This document shows positions 1 to 11,149 of a stretch of DNA of 64,000 nt, one piece after another. Each line of letters starts with the position of its first letter. Position 1 is the first letter of the stretch. The translations under genes were made by a program, and so were the position numbers. The notes under the pieces are model-generated. The model had not been told where the DNA came from. It ran no database searches and was given only the letters and a program-made list of their open reading frames with translations. Where the stretch lies: positions 673,108 through 737,107 of the forward strand of contig CM049317.1 in assembly GCA_026874595.1 (NCBI GenBank), in the 5' to 3' direction. This DNA comes from Sipunculus nudus (taxonomy: Eukaryota; Annelida; Sipuncula; Golfingiida; Sipunculidae).

Positions 1-2510
1 ACAGGAACATGTTTTTCTATATTCAGGCAGGAAAAGGAACCTCCTTTTGAAGTTTGGATTTGTAGTTATAATAATATAGACTGGTACTTGGTAATATTAT
101 ATACAATTTATTCTTCGACGGATGTACCTTGGCCAAATTGATGTCACACCACTAAAGATGTGAACGAGTTCTTTTAACTGTCAGACCAACTGGCTTAAGC
201 TCATACATACGTACACTCCTATATATGAATAAGACATGAGTTAACAAAAACAAATCAATATATAAAAGAATGAAGACACATTTCTCCGGAGAAGCGCTCC
301 ATGTTAACTATCACTGAAGGTCACAGACGTCTGATAGTAAACACAGAAAAATCACTAAGTTCGTTAACCTTACTACACAGAGTAGTCATTTGTTTACACT
401 TCTCCTGATCACATGACCATCGCGCACACGTTAAATCGGAATGTTGCTCTGCTCGCATCAATGCCTGCTCACGCTGTGTTCACATTACAATCAGTCCAAT
501 TATAGATACACGGAGCTCTGAACACCTACATTACACCGCTGGAGTACTGGTTTTCCCCTTGAGACACAGTTCAAACAGCACCTACTAATTAGAGCACAGA
601 CTATTCCATCTGGACTCAGAATCAATGTATTTCACAGCTGATGTCTCCTGGAATCATCCAGTTCTAGGTATCCGAATATGTTTCCACACAGCGATATCCA
701 GTACCTCTACAGTTACACGTTTCAATTATGTTCTCGGTTTGTTCCTGGAAGGGCTCTAAACAGGTATGAATCGTCAGATTACCAGTCCGATACTCGCTCT
801 GAAGTCCGTTACAGAGTAATTACCGTGGCCTTCCTCAGACACAGACTATCTACGCTTATAGATGTCATCTCTCAACTGTCTAGACTCTTATGCACGCAGA
901 CCTGCCCCCCCCCCGACTGCAGATATCGTAAGGCTATACGGAGCTGGAGCGGTGATCGGGCAAATGTAGCAAGTTTCTCCTTAATCGTGCTTAATCACAC
1001 CTCTGGCCAATCACCACACCCTATCATGCCCATAATTACATGAATTTTAATATGAACTCCAGTTCAGAGACAAAACCCTTAAAAACCAAACTAAACAGGT
1101 GCTCATCCTTTGAAGTCTTCAACAAACATTCGTTACTATAGAGACCGTCAAACAGAGACGGCCTCCCATGAATTAAACTAGTGAAATTAATTTCAAACGA
1201 GATACATATGCCCTCTGACCAAAGTTCTCACGTTAATATCTTAACATGATACTCCATATTAATATACAACAAATTATCAAAACAATCATCTGGTTATACT
1301 CCGGTTATACCGCCCGTATATTTGTAAAGTAACAGAATAAAGATGATGGTACTGATAAAAAAAATAAACCGTGAATCTCTCGTCAGTATACAGTAGGCAT
1401 GGAGTTAGGGTTAGAAAACAGTTTAAAACGTCTAGTAAGGAAACATAAACAGAGCCTACTTAATATTTATTGATCTGGTCATCATGGAAAGACCTTAGTC
1501 CTGCTGCAGTGTACATGAGCTCACAGAGCCCACTGAGGCCCAACACGTTTTAGGTTACCAATATTTAACTTAGTAATAAGAATTAGATCATAGTATCTGA
1601 CTGGCTTCCGAGCAGCATTCTGAAACAATGTCATGAAGTCCATCACAACCCACGATGGAAATTACGCCCCCCCCCCCCCCCCACCCCCCAAACGCTTATA
1701 CACACTATCCTGGCACGCTAACTAGTATAGGGATTTCCCACAGTGAAAATAAAGCAACACAGTAATTGTTGTTTCAATACCAGAGTGAACTCAATAACTG
1801 TCAAATCAGTTTTCATGGGAGCTACTGTATTTTTGCCTGGTGTCGACTAACGTTTGATCGCACTGAGGTCTAAGTGACCGACGCTGAACTTCTTTAGTCT
1901 CTCTTTGGATCCCCGGGCCGAAAGGTTGTCTGACTGGCTGTCCCCGCAAAGGGGTCGCTCACTTAGACAGAGGGGTGTCATCATCAAAATAATAGAATAT
2001 CCGACAGCGTCGCAAAGACGTCTCGAAGGTTGGTCGCGCATAATTTCGCACTGACTGGAATGGCAGTTTTTGTTTCTTTGCTCTCCGTTGATAAAATATA
2101 TCGCAATCATTGTGAAGTGTTTTGTCATATTTGGATTATTTGTCTCATACTATAAATGCAAGTTAAAGACATTATAATTTTTATATAGGCAGTCTGCGAA
2201 ATTAAACCTGCAGCCAAACAGCCCCGTTTTCCTAAATGACTCACCGCTACTGCTTTGGGAGAGTCGCCAAAATAATTCAGATTTTTTATTTGCTTGTCAG
2301 TTGATTGAGTGTTTACATTTCCAAAGGTCACCTGATCTGCTCTGCTCATGATTATTCATATAATGAATATGCTAATAAGGTTAGGTAGAGTTCATGCTTA
2401 GGTCCATTGTGCTAGCATTTATTTTAAAGTTTACAAGAGACAGCCACCAAACCTCTTTATTAATAATGTTAAGTTCTACCTTCAGGCAGCCATCTAAATG
2501 TTACATTCTG
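1..2510. other. Unassigned flank beyond the 3' end of the minus-strand gene
   Basis: Unique-looking, AT-rich sequence. I see no exon with convincing borders on either strand. Short open frames exist near 678-1043 (plus) and 1847-2128 (minus), but they lack recognisable domains and splice context. There are homopolymer C runs near 905-915 and 1667-1690. Confidence 0.5.
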
Positions 2511-2651
2511 CCGAATCAGTCGTCAAAATAGATCTGTTGTGCCAAATGTTATAAATGCCGAATCAGTCGTCAAAATAGATCTGTTGTGCCAAATGTTATT
2601 AATGCCGAATCAGTCGTCAAAATAGATCTGTTGTGCCAAATGTTATAAATG
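2511..2651. repeat. 47-bp tandem repeat, 3 copies
   Basis: Three nearly identical 47-bp units begin at 2511, 2558 and 2605, each starting CCGAATCAGTCG. They differ by single bases, so the duplication is recent. Confidence 0.95.
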
Positions 2652-3249
2652 TTGTGAGGCTGATTTACATTTGTTATATCTGCATCTCCTCTTACAGAGA
2701 GAATCATAAACATTTTACATGCCTTGTCAAGACGCTTACTCTCTTTTATCAAATATTTATTTATCAAATATTTTAAAATATTTTTTGGTATTCATTTGCC
2801 CGTTATATTTTTATATTTTATCATGACACCGATATCAGAAATTATGGTACCTTCTGTATATTGTGTAATTAGTCATCAAGAAAAATGTTTAGGATTATCA
2901 ATTTATCTTCTCTCTTAAAAACATTTGCAAATGAAATATGAGTAATTTCATATAATTTCTTTCCAATGTTTAGTTTTACTCATTATCAGTTGCTGTCATT
3001 TGACACAGGCCACTTATGGACCGTCCGTTTACTGACGCCTGGCGTCTCATGAATAGACAACGGACGATTTTTTTTTGTTTTTGATGTTGTTTAGTGAAAT
3101 GCGTGTCAGTTGTGAAGCTGATTTGTTTATGGCAAGTAATTAAAAAAATGAGAAAAAACAGATGACCTCTTAGCTCCTCAGTTACTGAATTGATGTATCG
3201 GAACACATTATTAAACTTGGCCGACAGTCAAACAACATGAACTCTTCAA

Positions 3250-3414
3250 CATGTCATAAACATAACACACAATGATTGTTTAAACTTTATTATGTTATAA
3301 CATAACACACAATTAATGTTTTAACTTTATTATGTCATAAACATAACACAATAAATGTTTAAACTTGATTATGTCATAAACATAACACACAATAAATATT
3401 TAAACTTTATTATG
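3250..3414. repeat. About 40-bp AT-rich tandem repeat, 4 copies
   Basis: The motif CATAACACA recurs at 3261, 3301, 3342 and 3381, each time followed by a TTTAAACTTTATTATG-like stretch. Units are 39-41 bp and mildly diverged. Confidence 0.85.
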
Positions 3415-3744
3415 CAAAAGCACATAAAATACTTGCCAAAAGTTGAGACGTCAAGAAAAAGAACTGAATCATACAAATTAATACACATGAATAAAGAAAA
3501 AGTATTTATAATACAAATGACCGGTTCACTGTTGTGCCCATGTATATTATTTTGTATTTACACAATGTATCTAATAAACACACATATATATAGTGTCATT
3601 AACATTTGAAGGCGAGTCCCTAAGGACAATCTGTTTTCGCAAATAGTACTAATTAACGTTATTTCAATTTCGATTGTTGTATTTGTTAACCGTGCCCACA
3701 ACTGAGTGAAATAACCGCGGGCCCTAATTTAGCGTTTCATGATT

Positions 3745-4176
3745 TATCAGTAAAAATAATTTTATTATTTGGTCCTATTTGCCACTCATTTTACGAACGT
3801 AACGATCCTGAACCACACTGCATTTTGGGTGAAGATCGCATCACAGATAAATTCCGTACGAAAATTCGCTTTACCCGATAAAAATCCCCATATGCCTTGG
3901 TCTATACATTAAGCTGATAGAGTGACCTTATAGGTGCCTCCAGGCAGTGTACACGAAGTCCAGGATTTAAGTATGTTATGTTGCTTGGGCATTGTATCCA
4001 GCCATGGAGGAAGTACATCATTCTTATTAAAGAACAGCTGAATACAAGAGGGCTGACGCCTGGTCTCCTGTAAACTGATATAAACTATTGTAAATATACA
4101 TGACCTTTCACTGGGAAGCAGAGCCCGTGTCCAGCGTGATTACATGAGGCTGTAGCGCGTGGTTTTATACAGACAG
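3745..4176 (-). other. Probable 3' UTR of the death-domain receptor gene
   Basis: This is the sequence just after the stop codon of the terminal exon on the minus strand. A complementary AATAAA lies at 3761-3766, about 410 bp past the stop, and is the best polyadenylation signal I see. There is no transcript evidence, so the end is a guess. Confidence 0.3.
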
Positions 4177-4360
4177 TCATAATACTCTGTTTTTGGCAGT
4201 TTGTATGAGCAGCTCGACTCTCTCTGTGACTTTTTCCGCCTCCAGGTCCATGAAGGTCCGGCGTAACGTGGCCAGGAGTCGTCTGATGGAGTCCTCCGTG
4301 TTCTCCAGTCCCCACAGCTTCAGTAGCTTTCTCAGCAGCTCGATGTCGTTCCTGTCGGTC
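4177..4360 (-). CDS. Terminal exon: C-terminal half of a death domain
   Basis: The exon encodes the last 60 residues of the receptor and the stop. Seen: on the minus strand an acceptor (TCATTACAG) ends at 4361 and the open frame runs to a TGA at 4177-4179. The peptide starts with TDRNDIELLRKLLKLWGL and continues with two amphipathic segments containing RRLLATLRR and LEAEKV. This Leu-rich pattern, with Trp before a Gly turn and an LL..LRR helix, matches helices 4-6 of TNF-receptor death domains such as Fas or p75. The first base is the third position of a codon, so incoming phase is 2. This is exactly the phase left by the exon at 5792-5997, and joining them gives an uninterrupted death-domain pattern. 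Inference: it recruits death-domain adaptors in the cytosol. Other death-domain families (UNC5, ankyrin) fit less well, because no ZU5 or ankyrin exon is visible. Confidence 0.85.
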
Positions 4361-4739
4361 CTGTAATGATTATAAATGTGATGATAATGTGATTCACCCA
4401 TGCAGGGATTAACGCAAACTGAGATATTTTTTTTATCAATCTGTCCCTGCACCGGTTGGCCTTGTTTCCACTGCGCATCAAAAGTGATAGGACAGGTCTT
4501 TGTTTGTATCGTCTTACAGTTAAGAATGGATACTTCTGATCCATGTGATATTATCATTGTCCTGAAACCACACTTCTGATATTGATCTGTTGAATGATAA
4601 ACCGGCCGCATCATGCATGATATCTTTATTTTCAAGTACCTCCTTGCAAAGATAGTTTATGTATGTTAAGTAAATGTTTAAAATAAATGGCATCATTATA
4701 TTCGAAGAAAATGGAATGGTAGTTGCACCACCAATTAAG

Positions 4740-5480
4740 GATAAACATGCAAAATTTACGCTGAAACATCCATACATTCTTTGGATATGTGCCATTTTCA
4801 CCAAAAGAGATGTATGGATGGACGCTACGTGAAAACGATTGGAGGTGCCGCCACAAGGCATGTGTACAAGATAGACATGCAAAATTGCAGGCCAATAAGG
4901 CAAATTACTCCTGAGAATAGAGCATTAACGATTCTACGAAAACTGGAAGGTAGTCGGCGCCAGCTGTCTGGTCTACGGGTAAATTATCCAAGATGAATAG
5001 ACATACCATATTTCAGACAAATACGTTCAACCCTTCCTGAGATAATAGAGATTTTTACCCAGAGCAAACTCACTGACACACGCAAAACCGACTGCAGATG
5101 GCGCCACCAGTCTTAAGTAGTAGATGGAGGTATCCAAGAGCTATGGACAAAAACAATTTCAGTTCAATACGTCGAAGCATTAAGACGGACAGTTGGCAAA
5201 CTCACGGATGGACGCAACGCAACAACAATTGCCGACGATGCCACCAGTCTTGAGATTGAGGTATCCAAAATCTATACACATGCAGAATTTCAGCCTAATA
5301 CCTTAAACACTCCTGAGATATGGTCGATTATCTCCATGATACACAGGCGGACATCGCAAAAGGATTGCAGGTGGCGCAACCAATCTTTGTCGAGCAAGAG
5401 TTCACACATGACTCAATAATTATGCCAAGTTCCAGAAAGATCTGTTGAAGGGTCTCCAAGAAGTTTTTCGTAGACGAACG
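4740..5480. repeat. Dispersed repeat with GGCGCCACC core, in an intron
   Basis: This lies between the two death-domain exons. It contains recurring, diverged modules: ATGCAAAATT-like words, GGACGCAACGCAACAAC-like stretches, CTGAGATA, and the core GGCGCCACC (near 5100; degenerate versions near 4845, 5240 and 5370). The same modules occur in the opposite orientation at about 33.6-34.65 kb. Interspersed repeat, class unknown. Confidence 0.6.
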
Positions 5481-5791
5481 CGGCAATGGCGCAACCCGCG
5501 TAAAAAACATAATATACAATAACCGTCAAAAATGACGGTTGCTATTGATAAATGCTAACTTTTAAACAGGCAGTCATTAACAAATACATTTGATTTAGGC
5601 ATGGGAAAATAAAGCACCAAACTAATTTTGATGATGTAACTAGTAACTTAAATGGATTCATGGCCTCAATAAACAAACGGACAAATGAGTACTCAGTACC
5701 TGCCATGTGCATTCTGTAGGAGCAAGATGTGATCGCTGCATTTGAGTAGATACTTTTAAGAAGCTGGTATTCTTTATTGCTCAATACTTAC

Positions 5792-5997
5792 TCAAACCTG
5801 AGTTGCCGGTACTCGTATGACGGGATGCCTAGACTAAGGAGGGTGAAGGATTCCCACCTGGCGGGGCGCCCAAGCTCCTCATACATCACCGCAATAACCT
5901 CCTCCACCAGGTTACCCCTCAGGGGGACGTGGCCGTACAGACGTCGGGGCTCCGAGACCACGCTGTCTACCGAGTCATTCTGTGCTGGACCTGGCCT
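5792..5997 (-). CDS. Exon: N-terminal half of a death domain
   Basis: On the minus strand the acceptor GTGTGTTTTAG ends at 5998 and a near-consensus donor GTAAGT occupies 5791-5786. The 206-bp exon has incoming phase 0 and outgoing phase 2. It begins RPGPAQNDSVDSVV, a linker, and then shows the first helices of a death domain: NLVEEVIAVMYEELG, a Trp in RPARWESF, then LLSLGIPSYEYRQL. The pattern W-x-x-(F/L)-x-x-x-x-LGI followed by a polar turn is the family signature of helices 1-3. The next exon (4177-4360) continues it in the right phase. No ATG begins the exon, so ORF callers miss it. The intron to the next exon is 1.4 kb and holds a dispersed repeat. Confidence 0.88.
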
Positions 5998-6385
5998 CTA
6001 AAACACACACACGAAATAACGTCACTGTTTTCAGACGGTTCATTAATCGTAAGTTTGTTACTCAAATATATTACATTAAGGGCAGGAAATGTTTTCAAAT
6101 ACCTTAAGGGCCTGTCAGATAAATTATGCGCGTTATTTGAATGTACATACAAACTATTTAAGGTACATTTTGGTGCATTTTATTATTTTCATTTATTTGA
6201 CATGATATCATCAGGCAAGGTATCAATTATGTTTTCCATTCAGATCTTCATTTTCTCGCATTATGAACAAGGTCTAGTCCTACCCTGCCTTGACATATGT
6301 TTATAAGAGCTGCAAGCAAGTCTGGTGAGGTGAAGTAATGTGATGTAGCAAGATGCATGTATATTCTAGAAAGTTAAAGTTTAAC

Positions 6386-6679
6386 CGTTTTAGCCAATTG
6401 AGCTGATGGTTTTTGAACTTCCTTATACATCACAGATTCCTCGTGGGACACCATTTGTTCATCTTTAGAAATTATTGGTTCCGCTTGTGGCAAAATTTGT
6501 TCCTCCTTTGAAATCGGTGGTTCTGCCTGTGTCAGGACTGGTTTTCCCTCAGAAATAACTGGCTCTCCTTCAGATTTTCCTTTGTCCTTCACCAACATGG
6601 GAACCGTCTCTTCCTCCGTCATCTCTTCCTCTACATCAGGTATCGGCGGAGTGGCTGAATGAACCGGAAAGGTTTCTAT
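6386..6679 (-). CDS. Exon: acidic Pro/Glu-rich cytoplasmic linker
   Basis: The acceptor TATATTTTAGCAG ends at 6680. The frame starting ATAGAAACC is open for 98 codons, phase 0 to 0, to a modest donor GTTAAA (6385-6380); a TAA follows soon after, so the exon cannot extend much further. The peptide is low complexity, rich in Glu, Pro, Lys and Ser, with three loose internal repeats of 10-14 residues (ISKEEQILPQAEP, ISKDEQMVSHEE and a related copy). Incoming and outgoing phases fit the death-domain exon at 5792-5997. It probably forms a flexible linker between membrane and death domain, perhaps with adaptor-binding motifs. The weak point is the donor. Confidence 0.7.
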
Positions 6680-7128
6680 CTGCTAAAATATATATATACT
6701 ATAACATGCTTTATATGTTATGTGTACTTCCGCTCATATATACACTTTGTATTTTTTTATATAAATATGTTTCCCGCTTTTCTAAACTGAGTCTCCACAC
6801 ACATACATTAACACATATAATTCACATAATATTAACATACTTCGTGTAATGACTATCATACGTATGACGGATATAAATTGATGTTGTGTTACATGTGCAT
6901 AATTTAAAGGATATTTTAAATGAGAAGTGTGCCACTAGAAATATGCCGCCCAGTGGTAATACTTGTATAAACTGACAACAAATGGTCAAAAGAAAACAAT
7001 ACCAACCTACCTAAAATGTGCAAAACATAATAAGCTTAAAAATATTGTTGTCGCTGTTACAATGATAGGCCCAGTGTGCATGTCCATTTAGGTTATCACC
7101 TTAGCCGTTTTGTGTTTTTTTTTCGGTG

Positions 7129-7351
7129 TGCCCGCTCTGTTTGTGTTGACAGTATGTCTGTGACCGTTAGTGTTGACATGATGCCCGCTCTGTTTGTGTT
7201 GACAGTATGTCTGTGACCGTTAGTGTTGACATGATGCCCGCTCTGTTTGTGTTGACAGTATGTCTGTGACCGTTAGTGTTGACATGATGCCCGCTCTGTT
7301 TGTGTTGACAGTATGTCTGTGACCGTTAGTGTTGACATGATGCCCGTTGTG
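7129..7351. repeat. 53-bp tandem repeat, about 4.2 copies
   Basis: Near-identical 53-bp units begin at 7129, 7182, 7235, 7288 and 7341 (partial), each starting TGCCCGCTCTG. They lie in the intron just downstream (minus-strand sense) of the exon at 7423-7503. Intron sequence next to that exon's donor contains a related word (CACAGCGGGCAT), so the array may have grown from it. Confidence 0.9.
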
Positions 7352-7422
7352 TTTGTGAATCTGGTAGATTCTCGGCATGCCCGCTGTGTGTATATTTCTG
7401 TCTGTGTGTGACGTGTACTGAC

Positions 7423-7503
7423 CAGGTTCGGGACAGCTCGGGGTTTGAACATGTCCTGAGAGGTCACAGCGGGGGCAGACACCCGGCGCATCATCAACAT
7501 GTC
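7423..7503 (-). CDS. Exon: short cytoplasmic linker segment
   Basis: Minus-strand acceptor GGTTTCCTGTAG ends at 7504 and donor GTCAGT is at 7422-7417. The 81 bp are GC-rich against an AT-rich background and open in two frames. Phase 0 gives a basic peptide (DMLMMRRVSAPAVTSQ, then DMFKPRAVPNL) that joins in phase to the exon at 6386-6679. The other frame gives a Cys-rich peptide. A second good acceptor (GACCTCTCAG) lies inside and is also followed by GACATGTT, so a shorter 33-bp form is possible. The first 14 exon bases and the acceptor are copied throughout the adjacent 34-bp array. How it joins to the exon at about 10.6 kb is unresolved. Confidence 0.6.
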
Positions 7504-10030
7504 CTACAGGAAACCAGATGTTAATCATCAAAATGTCCTACAGGTAACCAGATGTCAATCATCAACATGTTTTACAAGAAACCACATCTTAATCATCAAC
7601 ATGTCCTACAGGAAACCGGAGGTTTATCATCATTATGTCCTACTGGAAACCAGATGTCAATCATCAACATGTCTTACAGGAAACCAGATGTCAATCATCA
7701 ACATGTCTTACAAGAAACCACATGTTAATCATCCAAATGTCCTACAGGAAACCAGATGTTAATCATCAAAATGTCTTACAGGAAACCAGATGTCAATCAT
7801 CAACATGTCTTACAAGAAACCACATGTTAATCATCAACATGTCCTACAGGAAACCGGAGGTTAATCATCATTATGTCCTAATGGAAACCAGATGTCAATC
7901 ATCAACATGTCTTACAGGAAACCAGATGTCAATCATCAACATGTCTTACAGGAAACCAGATGTCAATCATCAACATGTCTTACAGGAAACCAGATGTCAA
8001 TCATCAACATGTCTTACAAGAAACCACATGTTAATTATCCAAATGCCCTACAGGAAACCAGATGTTAATCATCAAAATGTCTTACAGGAAACCAGATGTC
8101 AATCATCAACATGTCTTACAAGAAACCACATGTTAATCATCAACATGTCCTACAGGAAACCAGAGGTTAATCATCATTATGTCCTACAGGAAACCAGAGG
8201 TTAATCATCATTATGTCCTACTTGAAACAAGATGTTACTCATCAACATGTCCTACAGAAAACCAGATGTTTATCATCAACATGTCTTACAGGAAACCAGA
8301 TGTTAATCATCAAAATGTCCTACAGGAAATCAGATGTCAGTCATCAAAATGTCCTACAGGAAACCAGATGCTAATCGTCAGTATGTCATGCAGGAAACCA
8401 GATATTAATCATCAACATGTCCTACAGGAAACCAGATGTCAATCATCAACATGTCCTACAGGAAACAGATGTTAATCATCAAAATGTCCTACAGGAAACC
8501 AGATGTGAATGATCAACATGTCCTACAGGAAACCAGATTTTAATCATCAGTATGTCATGCAGAAAACCAGATGTTAATCATCAACATGTCCTACAGGAAA
8601 CTAGATGTTAATCATCAACATGTCTGACAGGAAAACAGATGTCAATCATAAAAATGTCTAACAGAAACACAGATGTTAATCATCAACATGTCCAACAGGA
8701 AAGCAGATGTTAATCATCAACATGTCCTACAGGACACCAGATGTTAATCATCAACATGTCTTACAGGAAACCAGATGTTAATCATCAAAATGTCCTATTG
8801 GAAACCAGATATTAATCATCAACATTTCCTACAGAAAACCAGATGTTAATCATTAACATGTCTTACAGGAAACCAGATGTTAATCATCAAAATGTCCTAC
8901 AGGAAACCAGAGGTTAATCATCATTATGTCCTACTTGAAACAAGATGTTACTCATCAACATGTCCTACAGAAAACCAGATGTTTATCATCAACATGTCTT
9001 ACAGGAAACCAGATGTTAATCATCAAAATGTCCTACAGGAAATCAGATGTCAGTCATCAAAATGTCCTACAGGAAACCAGATGCTAATCGTCAGTATGTC
9101 ATGCAGGAAACCAGATATTAATCATCAACATGTCCTACAGGAAACCAGATGTCAATCATCAACATGTCCAACAAGAAACCACATGTTAATCATCAACATG
9201 TCCCACAGAAAACCAGTTGTTAATCATCAACATGTCTTACAGGAAACCAGATGTTAATCATCAACATGTCCAACAAGAAACCACATGTTAATCATCAACA
9301 TGTCCCACAGAAAACCAGTTGTTAATCATCAACATGTCTTACAGGAAACCAGATGTTAATCATCAAAATGTCCTACAGGAAACCAGATGTGAATCATCAA
9401 CATGTCCTACAGGAAACCGGAGGTTAATCATCATTATGTCCTACTGGAAACCAGATGTTAATCATCAACATGTCCCACAGAAAACCAGTTGTTAATCATC
9501 AACATGTCTTACAGGAAACCAAATGTTAATCATCAAAATGTCCTACAGGAAACCAGATGTGAATGATCAACATGTCCTACAGGAAACCAGATGTTAATCA
9601 TCCAAATGTCCTACAGGAAACCAGATGTCAGTCATCAACATGTCATACAGGAAACCAGATTTTAATCATCAGTATGTCATGCAGGAAACCAGATGTCAGT
9701 CATCAACATGTCCTACAAGAAACCAGATGTTAATCATCAACATGTCCAACAGGACACCAGATGTTAATCATCAACATGTCCTACAGGAAACCAGATGTTA
9801 ATCATCAACATGTTCTAAGGACACCAGAGGGAACTCATCAACATGTCCTTCAAGTAACCAGATGTTAATAATCAACATTTCCTACAGTAAACTAGATGTA
9901 AATCTTTATCATGTCCTACAGGAAACCAAAGGTTAATCATTAGCGTGCCCTACAAGAAACCAGAGGTTAATCATCAGCGTGTCCTACATGAAAAAAGAGG
10001 CTGATCATCGATATGTCCTACAAGGAACGA
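7504..10030. repeat. 34-bp minisatellite, about 74 copies, carrying a splice acceptor
   Basis: The unit on the plus strand is AAACCAGATGTTAATCATCA followed by ACATGTCCTACAGG, with point variants and some decayed copies near 9.8-10.0 kb. On the minus strand each unit reads ...GGTTTCCTGTAG then GACATGTTGATGAT, which is the acceptor plus first bases of the exon at 7423-7503. A block near 8170-8455 recurs about 713 bp later (8883-9170). The open frames across it are by-products of few stops in the unit and are not genes. Confidence 0.95.
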
Positions 10031-10568
10031 GGTTTTATTAAATGCAGATTATATAGTAAGAGATTTGTTTGAGGAGTTCGTGCAGAACTACAATTTTTTA
10101 ATAGACATAGGTATATATTTTTTTTACAAAGTTACACTATGGATGAGCGACACAGACCTATCCTGCAATTGGGATTACAACAATTTACTGAAAGCATGTC
10201 ATGTTTAGAATCATAAATATTCTATATATGATATAAATTGAAAGTTTGAAATGTTTCAAATGTAAAATTTAATGATTTTGACAATAAAAATGCCTGAATA
10301 TTGCCTTTTAATTTCAATTTATTCCATGTATTTCTCGAATGGATATTTCTTTAAACACGTGTATCATAGTTATATTTTAAAAACGATAAAATCCTCCAAC
10401 AAGCGATAAAATTCATTACCCACATTTTGTGGTATCACACATTTCCCAGACTGGATGTTGTCAGGAAGCAGACGTGCATACAGAACATGAGGATGCGTGA
10501 GAAATGTGCCATCTCAAATCAATAAGAAATTAATCGTAGATAATTTGTGGTGTCATACTTATTATTAC
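10031..10568. other. Intron sequence, nothing recognised
   Basis: AT-rich, non-repetitive sequence between the 34-bp array and the exon at about 10.6 kb. I see no splice-bordered open segment. Confidence 0.5.
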
Positions 10569-10746
10569 GGCAATCGTGATCATTCCGAGGCTGAGGTTGG
10601 AGGTACAGTGTAGAGGATACTAGTTCTATAAACGGTATATTTACAAGCGCCGGTGTGGGGGCAGGTTCTTCTACGATAGCAGGTAATGAACCGAAGGGTT
10701 TACTTTTTGTCAGCAAGGATGGTTTCCTTGGCAACAAATCAATTAC
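10569..10746 (-). CDS. Exon: Pro-rich cytoplasmic segment
   Basis: A strong minus-strand acceptor (CTTGTTCTGCCTTTGCAG) ends at 10747. Only phase 0 is open: VIDLLPRKPSLLTKSKPF, a Pro-rich middle (EEPAPTPALVNIPF), then a tail ending near RNDHDC. Incoming phase 0 matches the outgoing phase of the 13162-13235 exon. The 3' border is uncertain. The listed end uses GTAATA at 10568-10563 (phase 1); GTATGA slightly downstream, or weak in-frame GT sites upstream, are alternatives, and only the upstream ones keep phase 0 for the following exons. The composition suggests an unstructured juxtamembrane region with possible SH3- or adaptor-binding prolines. Confidence 0.7.
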
Positions 10747-11149
10747 CTGCAAAGGCAGAACAAGCTGTACGTTAAAATTTACGACCGACTGAGAAAAATC
10801 ATTCCAGGGAAAATGGCTGTTCTAATAACAGGGTGTCTTGTTTCTTATCAATAAAATATTACTGGTCTCGGTTTTATGCATGTGTGGCTTTATTATTACA
10901 AAGAATGTGTATAAACTGGTCTGAAACCTGTGTAGTAACTGAAATTGTCGAATTATCTGTTTGAGCAGTTACGCAGATAACAGTGATTATTAACATAAAA
11001 ACAAAACCGATAACATTTCTTATTAACATGGAATTTCAAAAAAATTTATATTGGGAAATATATAACAATCAGCATTTGAGTAGTTCCAAACTTTTTGGTC
11101 ACGGCCTAGTCACTATATCATATAAATCCTTGGTTGTTGTGGTGTTAAG
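10747..11149. other. Intron sequence, nothing recognised
   Basis: AT-rich, no repeat structure. The open frame at 10983-11216 runs into the array and lacks any recognisable feature. Confidence 0.5.

Noticed and set aside
1847-2128. A 93-codon minus-strand ORF with a GC-richer stretch
   Set aside because: No splice-matched neighbours, conserved motif or phase evidence.
4085-4903. Other minus-strand frames overlapping the terminal exon
   Set aside because: The frame with the acceptor at 4361 and death-domain pattern explains this segment; the others are shadows or lie in the intronic repeat.
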